The translations under genes and the position numbers were made by a program. This document shows, in pieces, positions 1 through 7,711 of a stretch of 64,000 nucleotides of DNA (position 1 is its first letter; every line of letters starts with the position of its first letter). The notes beneath the pieces were generated by a model that worked only from the letters and a program-made list of their open reading frames with translations, was not told the DNA's origin and searched no databases. The stretch is from PSRF01 sp051000815. GTDB lineage: Bacteria; Acidobacteriota; Blastocatellia; Pyrinomonadales; Pyrinomonadaceae. The stretch spans positions 1 to 64,000 of the forward strand of contig JBPCNX010000098.1 of assembly GCA_051000815.1 (NCBI GenBank). Direction: 5' to 3'.

Positions 1-2216
1 GGTGTCGGCGTGGGCGACGCGCCCGACACCAGCACCCGCCCCGCGCTGATGGAACGGCCGACCTCCCCCTGCGCCTTGAAGACCAGGTAGTAGGGATACG
101 CCTTCACGGGGTTGGTCGTCACGTGTATCACCGCCCCGTTCCTCAGGTAAACGACGTCGCCGCTCCCCGCCACTTCGATGCGGAAGACATCGCCGGCCGC
201 GGCCGCCCCGCCCTGCCGCCATGCCCCGCGCTCGTAGACCTCGAAGGAGGAGGAGGTCCCGAAGCTGAAGGCGAAATCCAGGTCCGTGAAGCCGCCCGAC
301 ACCTGCTCGTCGTTCTGATTGCCCAGCCCCACCACGCACAGGTCGCCGTCGAAGGTCCACTCGAAGTAGCCGGGGCCGGAGATGGTCTGCGAGGTCTGCG
401 CCATGGCGTAGTAGCCGGGCCCGCTGTGCTCCACCCCGCCGCCGGCCAGCGAGCGGGCGCTGATAAGCGCCGTCCACACCGCCTCCTGCGCCACGCCGGG
501 CGTCGGCGTGGGTGTCGGCGTCGGTGTCGGCGATCCTCCACAGCCGGGAAACTTGAACGAACCAATGCGGGTCCGCCAGGCGAAGCTGGTGGTCGTCGCA
601 TAATATTCCTGGGTGTACCAGAAGGTGCAATCGTCCACAGGGTCAATCGTCATGTCGCTGTAGTCGCCCCACCGGCCGTTGGTGCCGGTTTGGCTTCCTG
701 TACCGGCGAAGAGTGTAACTTCAGTTTGAGGGAGCGTATTTACCGGATCGCTGGCCAGCCTTCCGGCGTAGCGAATCTGCGGATTAATCGCGCTGCTGGA
801 GGCGCTGTATCCGAGCGCGATATTTCCCTGTTGATCCATTGCAGTTGCGCCCATCCAGCGATGAGTTGTGTCGGGCTGGTAAGTGCCCTGTTGGGTCACT
901 GTCACGGGTCCGCTTGTAACGTTTCGTAATTCGAACCAGCGAGGCGCCGCTACACCGCCGGATGAAACCGTGAAGTTTCCAACTGTGGCTTCATGACCGT
1001 CAGCAAAGAATCGAGTCGCCAGCCGGAACATTAACCGGTCGCCAATTGGATCTAACAAAGAGGCTGTTCCGAACTGGGGAACACCTCCTGATCGTATAGT
1101 GAACCCCGCGGAAGGGGCACTCGCGAATAATGTAAAGGTCGAGTTATTTGGAGTGACGAAATCAACGTGGAAGTGAAAGATCCTGAAACTACCGCCCGCC
1201 GGAAACTCCACGAACGACGCGGGGGCGTCAGGTGGTGGCAGATTTGATCCGTCGAGGTCCGCCGGCAGATATGTCTCTTCACTCGAGCCGCCGGTAATTC
1301 CGGTGGTGATGAAGGTGGCTGGTTGCCCGGCGAGCATCCGTGTACGGTCGAAGGCGAAGGGTTGCGGACCCAGGAATGCTGTTCCCGTCGAGTTAAAGAC
1401 GTTCATGCTCATGTAGTAAGCGTCGGGCCAGACACCAAGGTGGGGATAGTCAAAAAAGTTACTGCCAAGGTGAAAGCCGTAGCGGTTATAGCTGCCCGTG
1501 GCATCGCTTGTGGTGGAGACTGCCACGCACTCGTCGGTAGGAATGCTGGTGCCTGCAAACTGGCTGATGACCCAACGGTTAGCGAGCTGGTCATAGAGCA
1601 CCACGGGATCCCCGGCGCCGGCAGTTTCGCAGGGTCCATTAAAGCCGGCCCAGATGGTGGAGATACCGACAGGACCAAGAACCGAAGCGCCGGTCGTTTT
1701 GTTAAATACCTGAAACCCTGCGTTGACAATTTGAACGTACTGCGTCGCGCCCACTTCACCGTTGGTGTCAGGTGGTGCGCAGTTGCAAGCCACACCCGGA
1801 AACCCAATGCCATTAAAGTTGAGAATGGGAGTGGGCATATTGGGCGTGAACAGGGTCGTTAATTCGTGGAATCGACTTTGGACCACAGGGTCGGGACTGT
1901 CCTTATGGTTGTTGGGTAGCTTCCGCCGGGGGTTAGCCTCGCGCTCCGTTTTCAATACCACGGGGTGAGGCTTCATATCCCGGAGCGGAATCGAAGTGTC
2001 GTTGTGATATGAGGCAACGACTGTGATGTCGAACTTTTGGCCCTGAACCGGCTCGCTTGTGAGCGATCGGTCCGCTGAAGCAGACTTCTCCGCAGGATCC
2101 TGCTCTGAGCTAAACCATTTGAAACGTCCGGCCTCGCTAATTCGGGGGAGAACTACTACCGACAATAGTAGTAGCGCTGCAGCCAGTCCAATCATGATCC
2201 TTCCACGCATCTTCAT
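1..2216 (-). CDS. Large secreted protein with Pro-Thr linker, C-terminus beyond window
   Basis: An open frame runs without a stop from ATG at 2216 to the window edge, about 738 codons, so the gene is 3'-truncated. The N-terminus (MKMRGRIMIGLAAALLLLSV) is a signal peptide or membrane anchor. Residues about 140-300 contain PPDTNGEVG, DPVVLYDQLANRWVISQF and FDYPHLGVWPDAYYMS, a pattern common in acidobacterial exported proteins of unknown function. A (PT)n linker lies at about residues 560-573, followed by a beta-rich region (about 575-730) resembling concanavalin/SPRY-like domains. A second Pro-Thr stretch begins at the edge. The part after the linker is much more GC-rich (about 70% over 1-480 versus about 57% over 541-840) and nearly every third codon base is G or C. 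This suggests domain acquisition or a chimeric join. The function is unknown and enzymatic activity cannot be claimed. Confidence 0.75.
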   Translation of the reverse strand, partial: MKMRGRIMIGLAAALLLLSVVVLPRISEAGRFKWFSSEQDPAEKSASADRSLTSEPVQGQKFDITVVASYHNDTSIPLRDMKPHPVVLKTEREANPRRKLPNNHKDSPDPVVQSRFHELTTLFTPNMPTPILNFNGIGFPGVACNCAPPDTNGEVGATQYVQIVNAGFQVFNKTTGASVLGPVGISTIWAGFNGPCETAGAGDPVVLYDQLANRWVISQFAGTSIPTDECVAVSTTSDATGSYNRYGFHLGSNFFDYPHLGVWPDAYYMSMNVFNSTGTAFLGPQPFAFDRTRMLAGQPATFITTGITGGSSEETYLPADLDGSNLPPPDAPASFVEFPAGGSFRIFHFHVDFVTPNNSTFTLFASAPSAGFTIRSGGVPQFGTASLLDPIGDRLMFRLATRFFADGHEATVGNFTVSSGGVAAPRWFELRNVTSGPVTVTQQGTYQPDTTHRWMGATAMDQQGNIALGYSASSSAINPQIRYAGRLASDPVNTLPQTEVTLFAGTGSQTGTNGRWGDYSDMTIDPVDDCTFWYTQEYYATTTSFAWRTRIGSFKFPGCGGSPTPTPTPTPTPGVAQEAVWTALISARSLAGGGVEHSGPGYYAMAQTSQTISGPGYFEWTFDGDLCVVGLGNQNDEQVSGGFTDLDFAFSFGTSSSFEVYERGAWRQGGAAAAGDVFRIEVAGSGDVVYLRNGAVIHVTTNPVKAYPYYLVFKAQGEVGRSISAGRVLVSGASPTPT
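497..538. repeat. Low-complexity Pro-Thr coding repeat
   Basis: Alternating GGTGTC and GGCGTC hexamers encode the PTPTPTP linker of the protein on the minus strand. The GC content changes sharply exactly here, and a similar stretch restarts at 1-30. Confidence 0.8.
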
Positions 2217-2457
2217 TTTAGTTCTCCAGTTGTTGAGTTCAACCGTTAGTAGATAGGTCGGACGACGGACATCCCCCGGTTTGAGCCAAGCATGTTGAAA
2301 TTAGGTGTCGGGCACCGTGAGAAGCAAACCCACGTTTTTGTGAGAGGCAACCTACCACAGGCCTAGGGCACGAGCAAGATGAGCCGGGCATTAGAGCAAA
2401 CGGTGGTCAATTAATAGTAGTCAGTATCAGTAAACAGCAAATCAGCAGTCATCAGAA

Positions 2458-3714
2458 TCAACTATCAGGAGACTTAACTTCCTGTAACCGGCGCTCGAGA
2501 TAGCGACGTTCGCTATCATTGGTCGCCAGCTTCAGGGCTCGCAAATAACTGTCTGCAGCTTCCTCATTGGATCCGAGACGGCGCAGCAAATCAGCGCGCG
2601 CGGCAGGCAGCAGATGGTAGCCGTCGAGTTCTCCGGTAGCAGCGAGTTCGTCGATGAGAGCCAGCGCCGGCAACGGTCCGTGGAGCATGGCGATGGCGAC
2701 GGCGCGGTTCAATGACACGATGGGCGACGGCTGCACCCGCTCCAAAAGATCGTAAAGCTCAACAATTCGTGCCCAGTCAGTATCGTCAGCACGAGAGGCC
2801 TTACAATGCTGGGCCGCAATCGCTGCCTGAATCGCGAACGGACCCGGTCCGTCGCGCAACGCTTCCGCGACAAGGGGCAGTGCCTCAGCGATTTGCTGCT
2901 GATTCCAACGGTTGCGATCCTGATCTTCCAGTACAACTATGTCACCACGTTCATCGAGACGCGCGTCGCGTCGTGAGTCATGAAGGAGCATCAGAGCAAC
3001 CAAAGCAGTCGCTTCGGGCGCTGGCGGTGGCGCCATCAAGGTCCGGACGAGCCTGCCCAGCCGGATTGCCTCCGCAGACAGATCCCTCCTGACAAGGTTC
3101 TCGCCTTGCGTTGCTGCGTAACCTTCGTTGAAGATTAGGTAAATCACGGTCAGCACCGCATCAAGCCGCGCGGGCATTTCATGAGTATCGGGCACACTGT
3201 AAGGAATGCCCGCATCACGAATCTTGCGCTTGGCCCGAACAAGTCGTTGCGCCATCGTCGTCGGTGGAACAAGGAATGCTCTTGCGATTTCGTCTGTCTC
3301 GAGTCCGCCCAGCGTGCGAAGTGTGAGCGCGACTTGGGCCTCGGGTGCGAGCGCAGGGTGGCAGCAGGTGAATATCAGCCGTAAACGATCATCGGTGATT
3401 TCGCTCGTGTCGTAGCCTGGCTCTTCGACTGTTTGAACCAAACCGGACGCAGCGTACGATTCAACTTTCTCTTGAAAACGTGTTTGACGCCGAATACGGT
3501 CAAGGGCCTTGTGACGAGCTGTTTGGATGATCCATGCGCGAGGGGAATCAGGAACGCCCGAGTCACGCCACTGATCCACAGCAGCCGTGAAGGCTTCCTG
3601 AGTCGCCTCTTCGGCCACGTCGAAGTCGCCGAAAGAGCGGATCAGTGTTGCCACGATCCGGCCCCAATCGGAGCTATACACCGCCTGAACCGCGGCGTTG
3701 GCATTTGCGAGCAT
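2458..3714 (-). CDS. ECF sigma factor, ECF42-like (DUF6596 type)
   Basis: Predicted 418 aa when started at ATG 3714 (MLANANAAVQAVY). A longer frame starts at 3882, but it would run through the divergent gene and its promoter. Region sigma-2 lies at about residues 10-80 (EEATQEAF, SPRAWIIQTARHKALDRIRR). Sigma-4 lies at about 110-175, with FTCCHPALAPEAQVALTLR and an HTH. The C-terminal half (about 185-418) is the helical, TPR-like extension typical of group ECF42 and contains the conserved IFNEGY and SLNRAVA motifs. ECF42 factors are known to sit beside DGPF/YCII genes and are not paired with a classical membrane anti-sigma factor. That is exactly the context here: the gene diverges from a DGPF gene 77 nt away. 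It probably transcribes the three blocks behind the TGTCGA promoters. Confidence 0.92.
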   Translation of the reverse strand: MLANANAAVQAVYSSDWGRIVATLIRSFGDFDVAEEATQEAFTAAVDQWRDSGVPDSPRAWIIQTARHKALDRIRRQTRFQEKVESYAASGLVQTVEEPGYDTSEITDDRLRLIFTCCHPALAPEAQVALTLRTLGGLETDEIARAFLVPPTTMAQRLVRAKRKIRDAGIPYSVPDTHEMPARLDAVLTVIYLIFNEGYAATQGENLVRRDLSAEAIRLGRLVRTLMAPPPAPEATALVALMLLHDSRRDARLDERGDIVVLEDQDRNRWNQQQIAEALPLVAEALRDGPGPFAIQAAIAAQHCKASRADDTDWARIVELYDLLERVQPSPIVSLNRAVAIAMLHGPLPALALIDELAATGELDGYHLLPAARADLLRRLGSNEEAADSYLRALKLATNDSERRYLERRLQEVKSPDS

Positions 3715-3742
3715 GCCACATGTTAAATATTTCCCGGCTGAG

Positions 3743-3772
3743 TGTCGATCCGCGCTCTCGCTGTTCGACTTA
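3743..3772 (+). promoter_or_regulatory. Putative ECF42 promoter 1 (TGTCGA-N17-CGACTTA)
   Basis: TGTCGA at 3743-3748, a 17-nt spacer, then CGACTTA at 3766-3772, ending 19 nt before the start of the first DGPF gene. The same two boxes at the same spacing recur at 4182 and 5615. From memory, ECF42 promoters have a TGTCGA-like -35 box. Confidence 0.8.
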
Positions 3773-3791
3773 TCGATGGAGGTCCAAAAAT

Positions 3792-4148
3792 ATGAAATAC
3801 ATGCTGTTGGTTTATCTCGATGAACAGGCCATGACCGAGGCCGAGCGGGAACACTGTTATGTCGAATCAGCGCTGCTCGCACAGGATCTCAACTCAACCG
3901 GGAAATATCTCGACGCCAGCCCGCTACATTCTGTGGCCACGGCGACGAGCATTCGGGTCCGCGAGGGCAAGCGGCTGGTGACTGACGGCCCATTCGCGGA
4001 AACACGCGAGCAACTTGGTGGTTATTACTTAATCGAAGCCACGGATCTCGATGAAGCGATTGGCATTGCGGAACGAATTCCCCCGGCGCAATTCGGCACG
4101 ATTGAAATTCGGCCGGTTCTTGATATCGAGGGGCTGCCCGCGAGCTAG
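3792..4148 (+). CDS. YCII-related DGPF-domain protein, copy 1
   Basis: 118 aa starting MKYMLLVYLDEQ. The start at 3792 is preceded by GGAGG at 3778-3782. The family motif DGPFAE is at residues 65-70, followed by ETREQLGGYYLIEATDLDEAI, and the length is normal for the single-domain YCII fold. The C-terminus EIRPVLDIEGLP is typical. The copy at 6323 is a close paralogue. YCII-like proteins are small ferredoxin-like-fold proteins whose activity is largely undefined. DGPF genes are the hallmark neighbours of ECF42 sigma factors. The gene has its own promoter-like site 19 nt upstream. Confidence 0.92.
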   Translation: MKYMLLVYLDEQAMTEAEREHCYVESALLAQDLNSTGKYLDASPLHSVATATSIRVREGKRLVTDGPFAETREQLGGYYLIEATDLDEAIGIAERIPPAQFGTIEIRPVLDIEGLPAS

Positions 4149-4181
4149 TCGCGACAAATTGAGATACGCATATGTTCAAGG

Positions 4182-4211
4182 TGTCGATCTCGCTGTGCGT
4201 CATCCGACTTA
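4182..4211 (+). promoter_or_regulatory. Putative ECF42 promoter 2
   Basis: TGTCGA at 4182-4187, a 17-nt spacer starting TCTCGCTGT, then CGACTTA at 4205-4211. It leads a 109-nt leader before the DGPF gene at 4321. Besides both boxes, the first half of the spacer also resembles promoter 3. Confidence 0.8.
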
Positions 4212-4320
4212 GAGATACAGAGCCAGTTTTGTGCGTGTGGAAACAGCCGGATTGCAGTAGGCAATCTGCAGCTTGACCCTGGCTATCGGAACGGAAGTTA
4301 GATGAAAAGGAGAAACTAGA

Positions 4321-4740
4321 ATGCGATTCATGGTGATTGTTAAGGCCAGCAAGGAGTCGGAAGCAGGCGCGATGCCGACCGAGAAAATGCTTACCGAAAT
4401 GGGAAAGTTCAACGAAGAACTGGCGAAGGCCGGCGTCATGCTCGCGGGAGAGGGGCTGCATCCAAGCTCGAAAGGCACGCGCGTCAAGTTTGCGGATGGG
4501 CAGCGGACCGTGATCGACGGCCCTTTCGCGGAAACCAAAGAATTGATAGCCGGCTACTGGATGTGGCAAGTGAAGTCGAAGGAAGAGGCGATTGAATGGC
4601 TCAAGCGCGCGCCGTTTGAGGATACTGAGGTGGAGATTCGCCAGGTGTTCGAGGCGGAAGACTTTGGCGCCGAATTCACTCCGGAGCTAAGAGAGCAGGA
4701 CGAACGTATTCGCACGGAGATCGAAGCGAAGGCTTGTTGA
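4321..4740 (+). CDS. YCII-related DGPF-domain protein, copy 2
   Basis: 139 aa, MRFMVIVKASKESEAG, preceded by AAAAGGAGAAA. DGPFAE is at residues 66-71, followed by TKELIAGYWMWQVKSKEEAIEW. This is the longer YCII subtype with an acidic C-terminal extension (EAEDFGAEFTPELREQDERI). It is more distant from the copies at 3792 and 6323 than they are from each other. The gene lies downstream of the second TGTCGA/CGACTTA site and 34 nt upstream of a frameshifted membrane-protein gene, which probably shares its transcript. Confidence 0.92.
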   Translation: MRFMVIVKASKESEAGAMPTEKMLTEMGKFNEELAKAGVMLAGEGLHPSSKGTRVKFADGQRTVIDGPFAETKELIAGYWMWQVKSKEEAIEWLKRAPFEDTEVEIRQVFEAEDFGAEFTPELREQDERIRTEIEAKAC

Positions 4741-4774
4741 AAAATAACAACCACTAAATTGGGGAGGAGCGACT

Positions 4775-5156
4775 GTGAACACCTTGAAAGGCATTGGAGC
4801 AATCCTTGCGGGAATGATCTTTATTGTGTTTTCACATACCGGAACAGACTTCGTTCTGGAGTCGCTTGGGATTTTTACTCCGCCCGAGCAGGGGATTTCA
4901 CACTACCTGGATGGTTCTGACCGCAACAATTTACCGCTGCATTTATACGGTGGTTGGCGGCTACATTACAGCCGCCCTGGCTCCAAGTCGGCCAATGCGA
5001 CACGTAGTGATTCTCGGATTAATAGGGCTTGTGCTGGGCACTATTGCGGCAATAGTCACAATACCGATGAAACTAGGCCCCGCATGGTATCCAATCGCGT
5101 TGGCTGTACTTGCTCTGCCTTGTACCTGGCTGGGAGGAAAATTAAGGACCAGATGA
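4775..5156 (+). pseudogene. Frameshifted small membrane protein
   Basis: A GTG start at 4775 has a strong Shine-Dalgarno (GGGGAGGAG, 4761-4769). The frame encodes MNTLKGIGAILAGMIFIVFS... up to PPEQG near 4897. There the frame is lost, and the rest of the protein (FHTTWMVLTATIYR, YITAALAPSRPMRH, then two hydrophobic segments ending GGKLRTR) continues in the next frame to TGA at 5154-5156. One surplus base in the GGGG run at about 4891-4894 would explain this. The joined product would be about 126 aa with three to four membrane segments, resembling small membrane proteins found in ECF42 clusters. Whether the shift is a true mutation or an assembly error is not decidable here. Confidence 0.75.
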
Positions 5157-5169
5157 CTTGCGGGAAGAA

Positions 5170-5550
5170 ATGATGAACGGACATTTATATTTCGAGATTC
5201 AAGCTGACGATCCTCAGCGAGCGGTTGGCCTGTATGAGGGAGTCTTTGGTTGGAGGTTTGAATAAGTTTACGGACTCCCGGCCGAGTATTGGCGCATAGA
5301 AACAGGCGGAGCAAGGGGCGGTCTACTCAAACGTCCCGCGCCGCCTCCACCACCTCAATGCGGAACAAATGCGTTTGTGTGTTCGATAGAGGTTGAGAAC
5401 TTCGACGCGACCGAACAAAAAATTCTGAGCCTTGGCGGAGAAGTTGCGCTGCCCAAGTTTGCGATTCCGGGCAAGTGTTGGCAGGCATATTTCGTCGACA
5501 CCGAAGGCAATACTTTCGGTATCTTCGAGGTTGATGAGTCAGCAAAGTAA
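5170..5550 (+). pseudogene. VOC/glyoxalase family gene with an in-frame stop
   Basis: An ATG at 5170 (followed by a second ATG) opens a 127-codon frame ending with TAA at 5548-5550. It is interrupted by TAA at 5263-5265 after FGWRFE. Both sides belong to one VOC protein: LYFEIQADDPQRAVGLYEGVFGWRFE before the stop, and GLPAEYWRIETGG, WQAYFVDTEGNTFGIFE after it. The stop falls where relatives usually have a Lys or a similar residue, so a single base change is enough. It lies 14 nt after the broken membrane-protein gene, giving two damaged genes in a row. Readthrough or a sequencing error cannot be excluded. Confidence 0.8.
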
Positions 5551-5614
5551 TCACTGAATATCAACCCGGTCTATGCGTAACCGGCGGATTAATTCAATCG
5601 GAAATAAGTAACTG

Positions 5615-5644
5615 TGTCGATCTCGCTTTCCCCCGTTCGACTTA
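5615..5644 (+). promoter_or_regulatory. Putative ECF42 promoter 3
   Basis: TGTCGA at 5615-5620, a 17-nt spacer starting TCTCGCTTT, then CGACTTA at 5638-5644, leading a 78-nt leader to the PhnB-like gene at 5722. The spacing is identical to sites 1 and 2. Confidence 0.8.
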
Positions 5645-5721
5645 GAAGCGGAGACCAGGCCCAGCTGGGCGCGGTCGGCCGGAGCCGAGGCTCGAAAACA
5701 ACAATCTAAATAGGAGAAGAC

Positions 5722-6210
5722 ATGCAAAAGATTACTCCGTTTCTGTGGTACGACAACAACGCAGAAGAGGCCGCGAATTATTATGTATCGGTTTTCAAGA
5801 ATTCCGGGATCAATGGCATAACCCGCTACGAAGAGGAGGGGTCGAAGGCGGCTGGTAGACCGGCGGGAACGGTAATGACCGTGGAATTCCAAATCGAGGG
5901 GCAGGAATTTCTGGCGCTAAACGGCGGCCCGCATTTCAAATTCACAGAAGCCGTATCGTTCGTAGTCAACTGCGAATCGCAGGAAGAAGTTGATTACTTC
6001 TGGGAGAAGCTTTCGGAAAGTGGACAGACATCACAATGTGGCTGGCTCAAAGACAAGTTTGGTTTGTCATGGCAGGTCACTCCCACCATCCTGGGCGATT
6101 TGTTCCAGGACAAAGATCCTGAAAAATCGAAACGAGTCATGAAGGCGATGCTGCAAATGACCAAACTGGACATCCAGGCATTGAGGGATGCGGCTCAGGG
6201 AAAAGAGTAA
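5722..6210 (+). CDS. PhnB-like VOC superfamily protein
   Basis: 162 aa, MQKITPFLWYDNNAEEAANY, preceded by AGGAG at 5713-5717. It has the PhnB/'3-demethylubiquinone methyltransferase-like' signature: PFLWYDNNAEEAANYY at the start, LNGGPHFKFTEAVSF in the middle (about 73-87), and QCGWLKDKFGLSWQVTP near 110. These proteins have the glyoxalase/bleomycin-resistance fold. Most have no proven substrate, and the methyltransferase name in databases is unreliable. The gene is the first behind the third TGTCGA/CGACTTA site and is a usual ECF42 partner. Confidence 0.9.
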   Translation: MQKITPFLWYDNNAEEAANYYVSVFKNSGINGITRYEEEGSKAAGRPAGTVMTVEFQIEGQEFLALNGGPHFKFTEAVSFVVNCESQEEVDYFWEKLSESGQTSQCGWLKDKFGLSWQVTPTILGDLFQDKDPEKSKRVMKAMLQMTKLDIQALRDAAQGKE

Positions 6211-6231
6211 TCTCGGCAGCTTTGAATGCAC

Positions 6232-6301
6232 CTGACTTGTCAGCGCTTTAGAAGACCGAGACATTTGTCAGCGAACGAACAAAGCGGCAACAAGTTGCCG
6301 C
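6232..6301. repeat. Dispersed two-hairpin repeat (CTGACTTGTCAG + GCGGCAAC/GTTGCCGC)
   Basis: CTGACTTGTCAGCGC at 6232-6246 and the perfect hairpin GCGGCAACAAGTTGCCGC at 6284-6301 (8-bp stem, 2-nt loop). The same two words occur together at 57082-57128. The first word also occurs at 7196 and 41354. Confidence 0.8.
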
Positions 6302-6322
6302 ACTCCAGATGAGGCGCAACTG

Positions 6323-6676
6323 ATGAAATACATTATGCTGATTCACCACGAAGAGGTCCTGGACGAGAGCGAGCGATCCGATCTGCTCCAGGAGTCAATT
6401 CAGTTAGCGAATCAGCTTCATGAGAAGCGACAGTATCTGGATGCGGCGCCGCTGCAACCAGCAACGGCGACTACGTGCGTGAAAGTTCGCGATGGGAAGC
6501 GACTTGTGACCGACGGTCCCTTCGCGGAGACGCGCGAACAGATTGGCGGTTATTTTCTTATCGAGGCCGTCGATCTCGCTGAGGCAATTAACATCGCGGG
6601 CCGGATTCCCGGTGGGCGGATCGGAACTGTTGAGGTCCGGCCAGTAGGAGAGGTTGAAGGGCTGCCGGAGGTGTAG
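6323..6676 (+). CDS. YCII-related DGPF-domain protein, copy 3
   Basis: 117 aa, MKYIMLIHHEEVLDESERSD. DGPFAE is at residues 64-69 and the following TREQIGGYFLIEAVDLAEAI nearly repeats the copy at 3792, so the two are recent paralogues. No TGTCGA/CGACTTA site lies directly upstream, so transcription probably comes from promoter 3 through 5722 or from an unrecognised promoter. A two-hairpin repeat separates it from 5722 and could shape the mRNA ends. Confidence 0.92.
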   Translation: MKYIMLIHHEEVLDESERSDLLQESIQLANQLHEKRQYLDAAPLQPATATTCVKVRDGKRLVTDGPFAETREQIGGYFLIEAVDLAEAINIAGRIPGGRIGTVEVRPVGEVEGLPEV

Positions 6677-6763
6677 TTTCAAGGGCCATGTCCATGGAAA
6701 CGGCCGCCAAGGTTTTTCGTGAATCCAGCCATAAGATCTCTATCAGGATTGAAAGGACTACCC

Positions 6764-7153
6764 ATGAAAAAAGCCGGTGCCACACCAGCAAAGACTGTAG
6801 ACGGCTACCTCGCGGCGCTTCCGGAAGAGGCGAGAGCGACGCTTGAGAAGATTCGCAAAGCAATCAAGGCCGCTGCGCCCAAGGCCACGGAAGGGATCAG
6901 CTATCAGATGCCGATGTACAAGCACCAAGGAATGCTGATCGGATTCGCCGCCTTCAAGAACCACTGCAGCATCTTCCCTGGCCCAAAAGCGATAGCGTCC
7001 TACAAGGATGAGCTAAAGGCCTATGAAACATCCAAGGGGACGATTCGCTTTCCGATCGGACGGCCGCTGCCCTCCGCGTTAGTGAAAAAGATCGTCAAAG
7101 CGCGCGTCGCGGAGAATGAAAGGGCATCGAGTGAAAAGTCGAAAAAGCGGTGA
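6764..7153 (+). CDS. DUF1801 family protein
   Basis: 129 aa when started at ATG 6764 (MKKAGATPAKTVDGYLAALP), with GAAAGGA 7 nt upstream. A longer frame from 6719 lacks a ribosome site. Typical DUF1801 features are EEARATLEKIRKAIKAAAP, EGISYQMPMYKHQGMLIGFA and HCSIFPGPKAI near residues 63-80, and a basic C-terminus. The family has a small alpha/beta fold of unknown function and is a regular companion of ECF42 clusters. Confidence 0.9.
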   Translation: MKKAGATPAKTVDGYLAALPEEARATLEKIRKAIKAAAPKATEGISYQMPMYKHQGMLIGFAAFKNHCSIFPGPKAIASYKDELKAYETSKGTIRFPIGRPLPSALVKKIVKARVAENERASSEKSKKR

Positions 7154-7195
7154 CGTAACTTTGGGCGCAGGTGCGATCGAAAAAGGGGGGACAAC

Positions 7196-7213
7196 GCGCT
7201 GACAAGTCAGCGC
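7196..7213. repeat. Perfect hairpin GCGCTGACAAGTCAGCGC
   Basis: 8-bp perfect stem with an AA loop, between DUF1801 and the DoxX-like gene. It belongs to the CTGACAAGTCAG word family also seen at 6232, 41354 and 57111. Confidence 0.85.
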
Positions 7214-7251
7214 ACGCCAAAGAATCTGCGGACGTTTCTGGAGGAAAGACT

Positions 7252-7656
7252 ATGCACACGGATACTGGATCAACTCCCGTTTCGAAGAAGCGGGCCTGGG
7301 CTGGACGAATCATTGGCGGGTTGCCGGCGTTATTCCTCATTGTCGACGCCGTTATGAAGTTTATTAAGCCGCCGCCGGTGGTCGAGGCAACGGTGAAGCT
7401 GGGGTATCCTGAGAGCGTGATTTTTGGCCTCGGGATCGTTCTGCTCGTTTCAACCATTCTCTACTTGATTCCGATGACGTCAGTTCTCGGGGCGATCCTG
7501 TTGACAGGTTATCTTGGTGGCGCGGTGGCGACTCACGTTCGCGTCGGCGAGGGTCCGTTTTCAGTCTTGTTCCCGGTCATTTTTGGAGCAATGCTCTGGG
7601 GCGGGCTCTGGCTGCGCAACGATCGGTTGCGTTCGCTGATTCCACTGAAGAATTAG
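7252..7656 (+). CDS. DoxX-like membrane protein, copy 1
   Basis: 134 aa from ATG 7252 (MHTDTGSTPVSKKRAWAGRI), with GGAGGAAAG just upstream. The longer frame from 7171 runs through a hairpin repeat. Four hydrophobic segments are visible: IIGGLPALFLIVDAVM, VIFGLGIVLLVSTILYLI, VLGAILLTGYLGGAVATHV and LFPVIFGAMLWGGLWL. This layout and the G.P..F...D..MK pattern fit the DoxX/DoxD-like group of small inner-membrane proteins. Their role is not settled, although redox or stress links are often suggested. Membership in the ECF42 regulon is inferred from position. Confidence 0.85.
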   Translation: MHTDTGSTPVSKKRAWAGRIIGGLPALFLIVDAVMKFIKPPPVVEATVKLGYPESVIFGLGIVLLVSTILYLIPMTSVLGAILLTGYLGGAVATHVRVGEGPFSVLFPVIFGAMLWGGLWLRNDRLRSLIPLKN

Positions 7657-7711
7657 GCGTAATTGCAAAGTCGTTGCCTTAAAACGACAACGACGACCTG
7701 GGAGTCAAACC

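Noticed and set aside
123..929. A 268-codon plus-strand frame
   Set aside because: It lies entirely antisense to the long secreted-protein frame on the minus strand, which has a signal peptide, conserved motifs and a start codon. The plus-strand translation is Arg/Gly/Ala-rich and unlike any protein family.
2398..2457. CAGTATCAGTAAACAGC-like word run after the sigma gene
   Set aside because: The words are too degenerate and no opposing arm could be found, so it was not listed with the inverted-repeat elements.
4824..5156. Independent 110-codon gene
   Set aside because: Its first 24 codons are out-of-frame translation of the gene starting at 4775. Only the later part is real, as the continuation after the frameshift.
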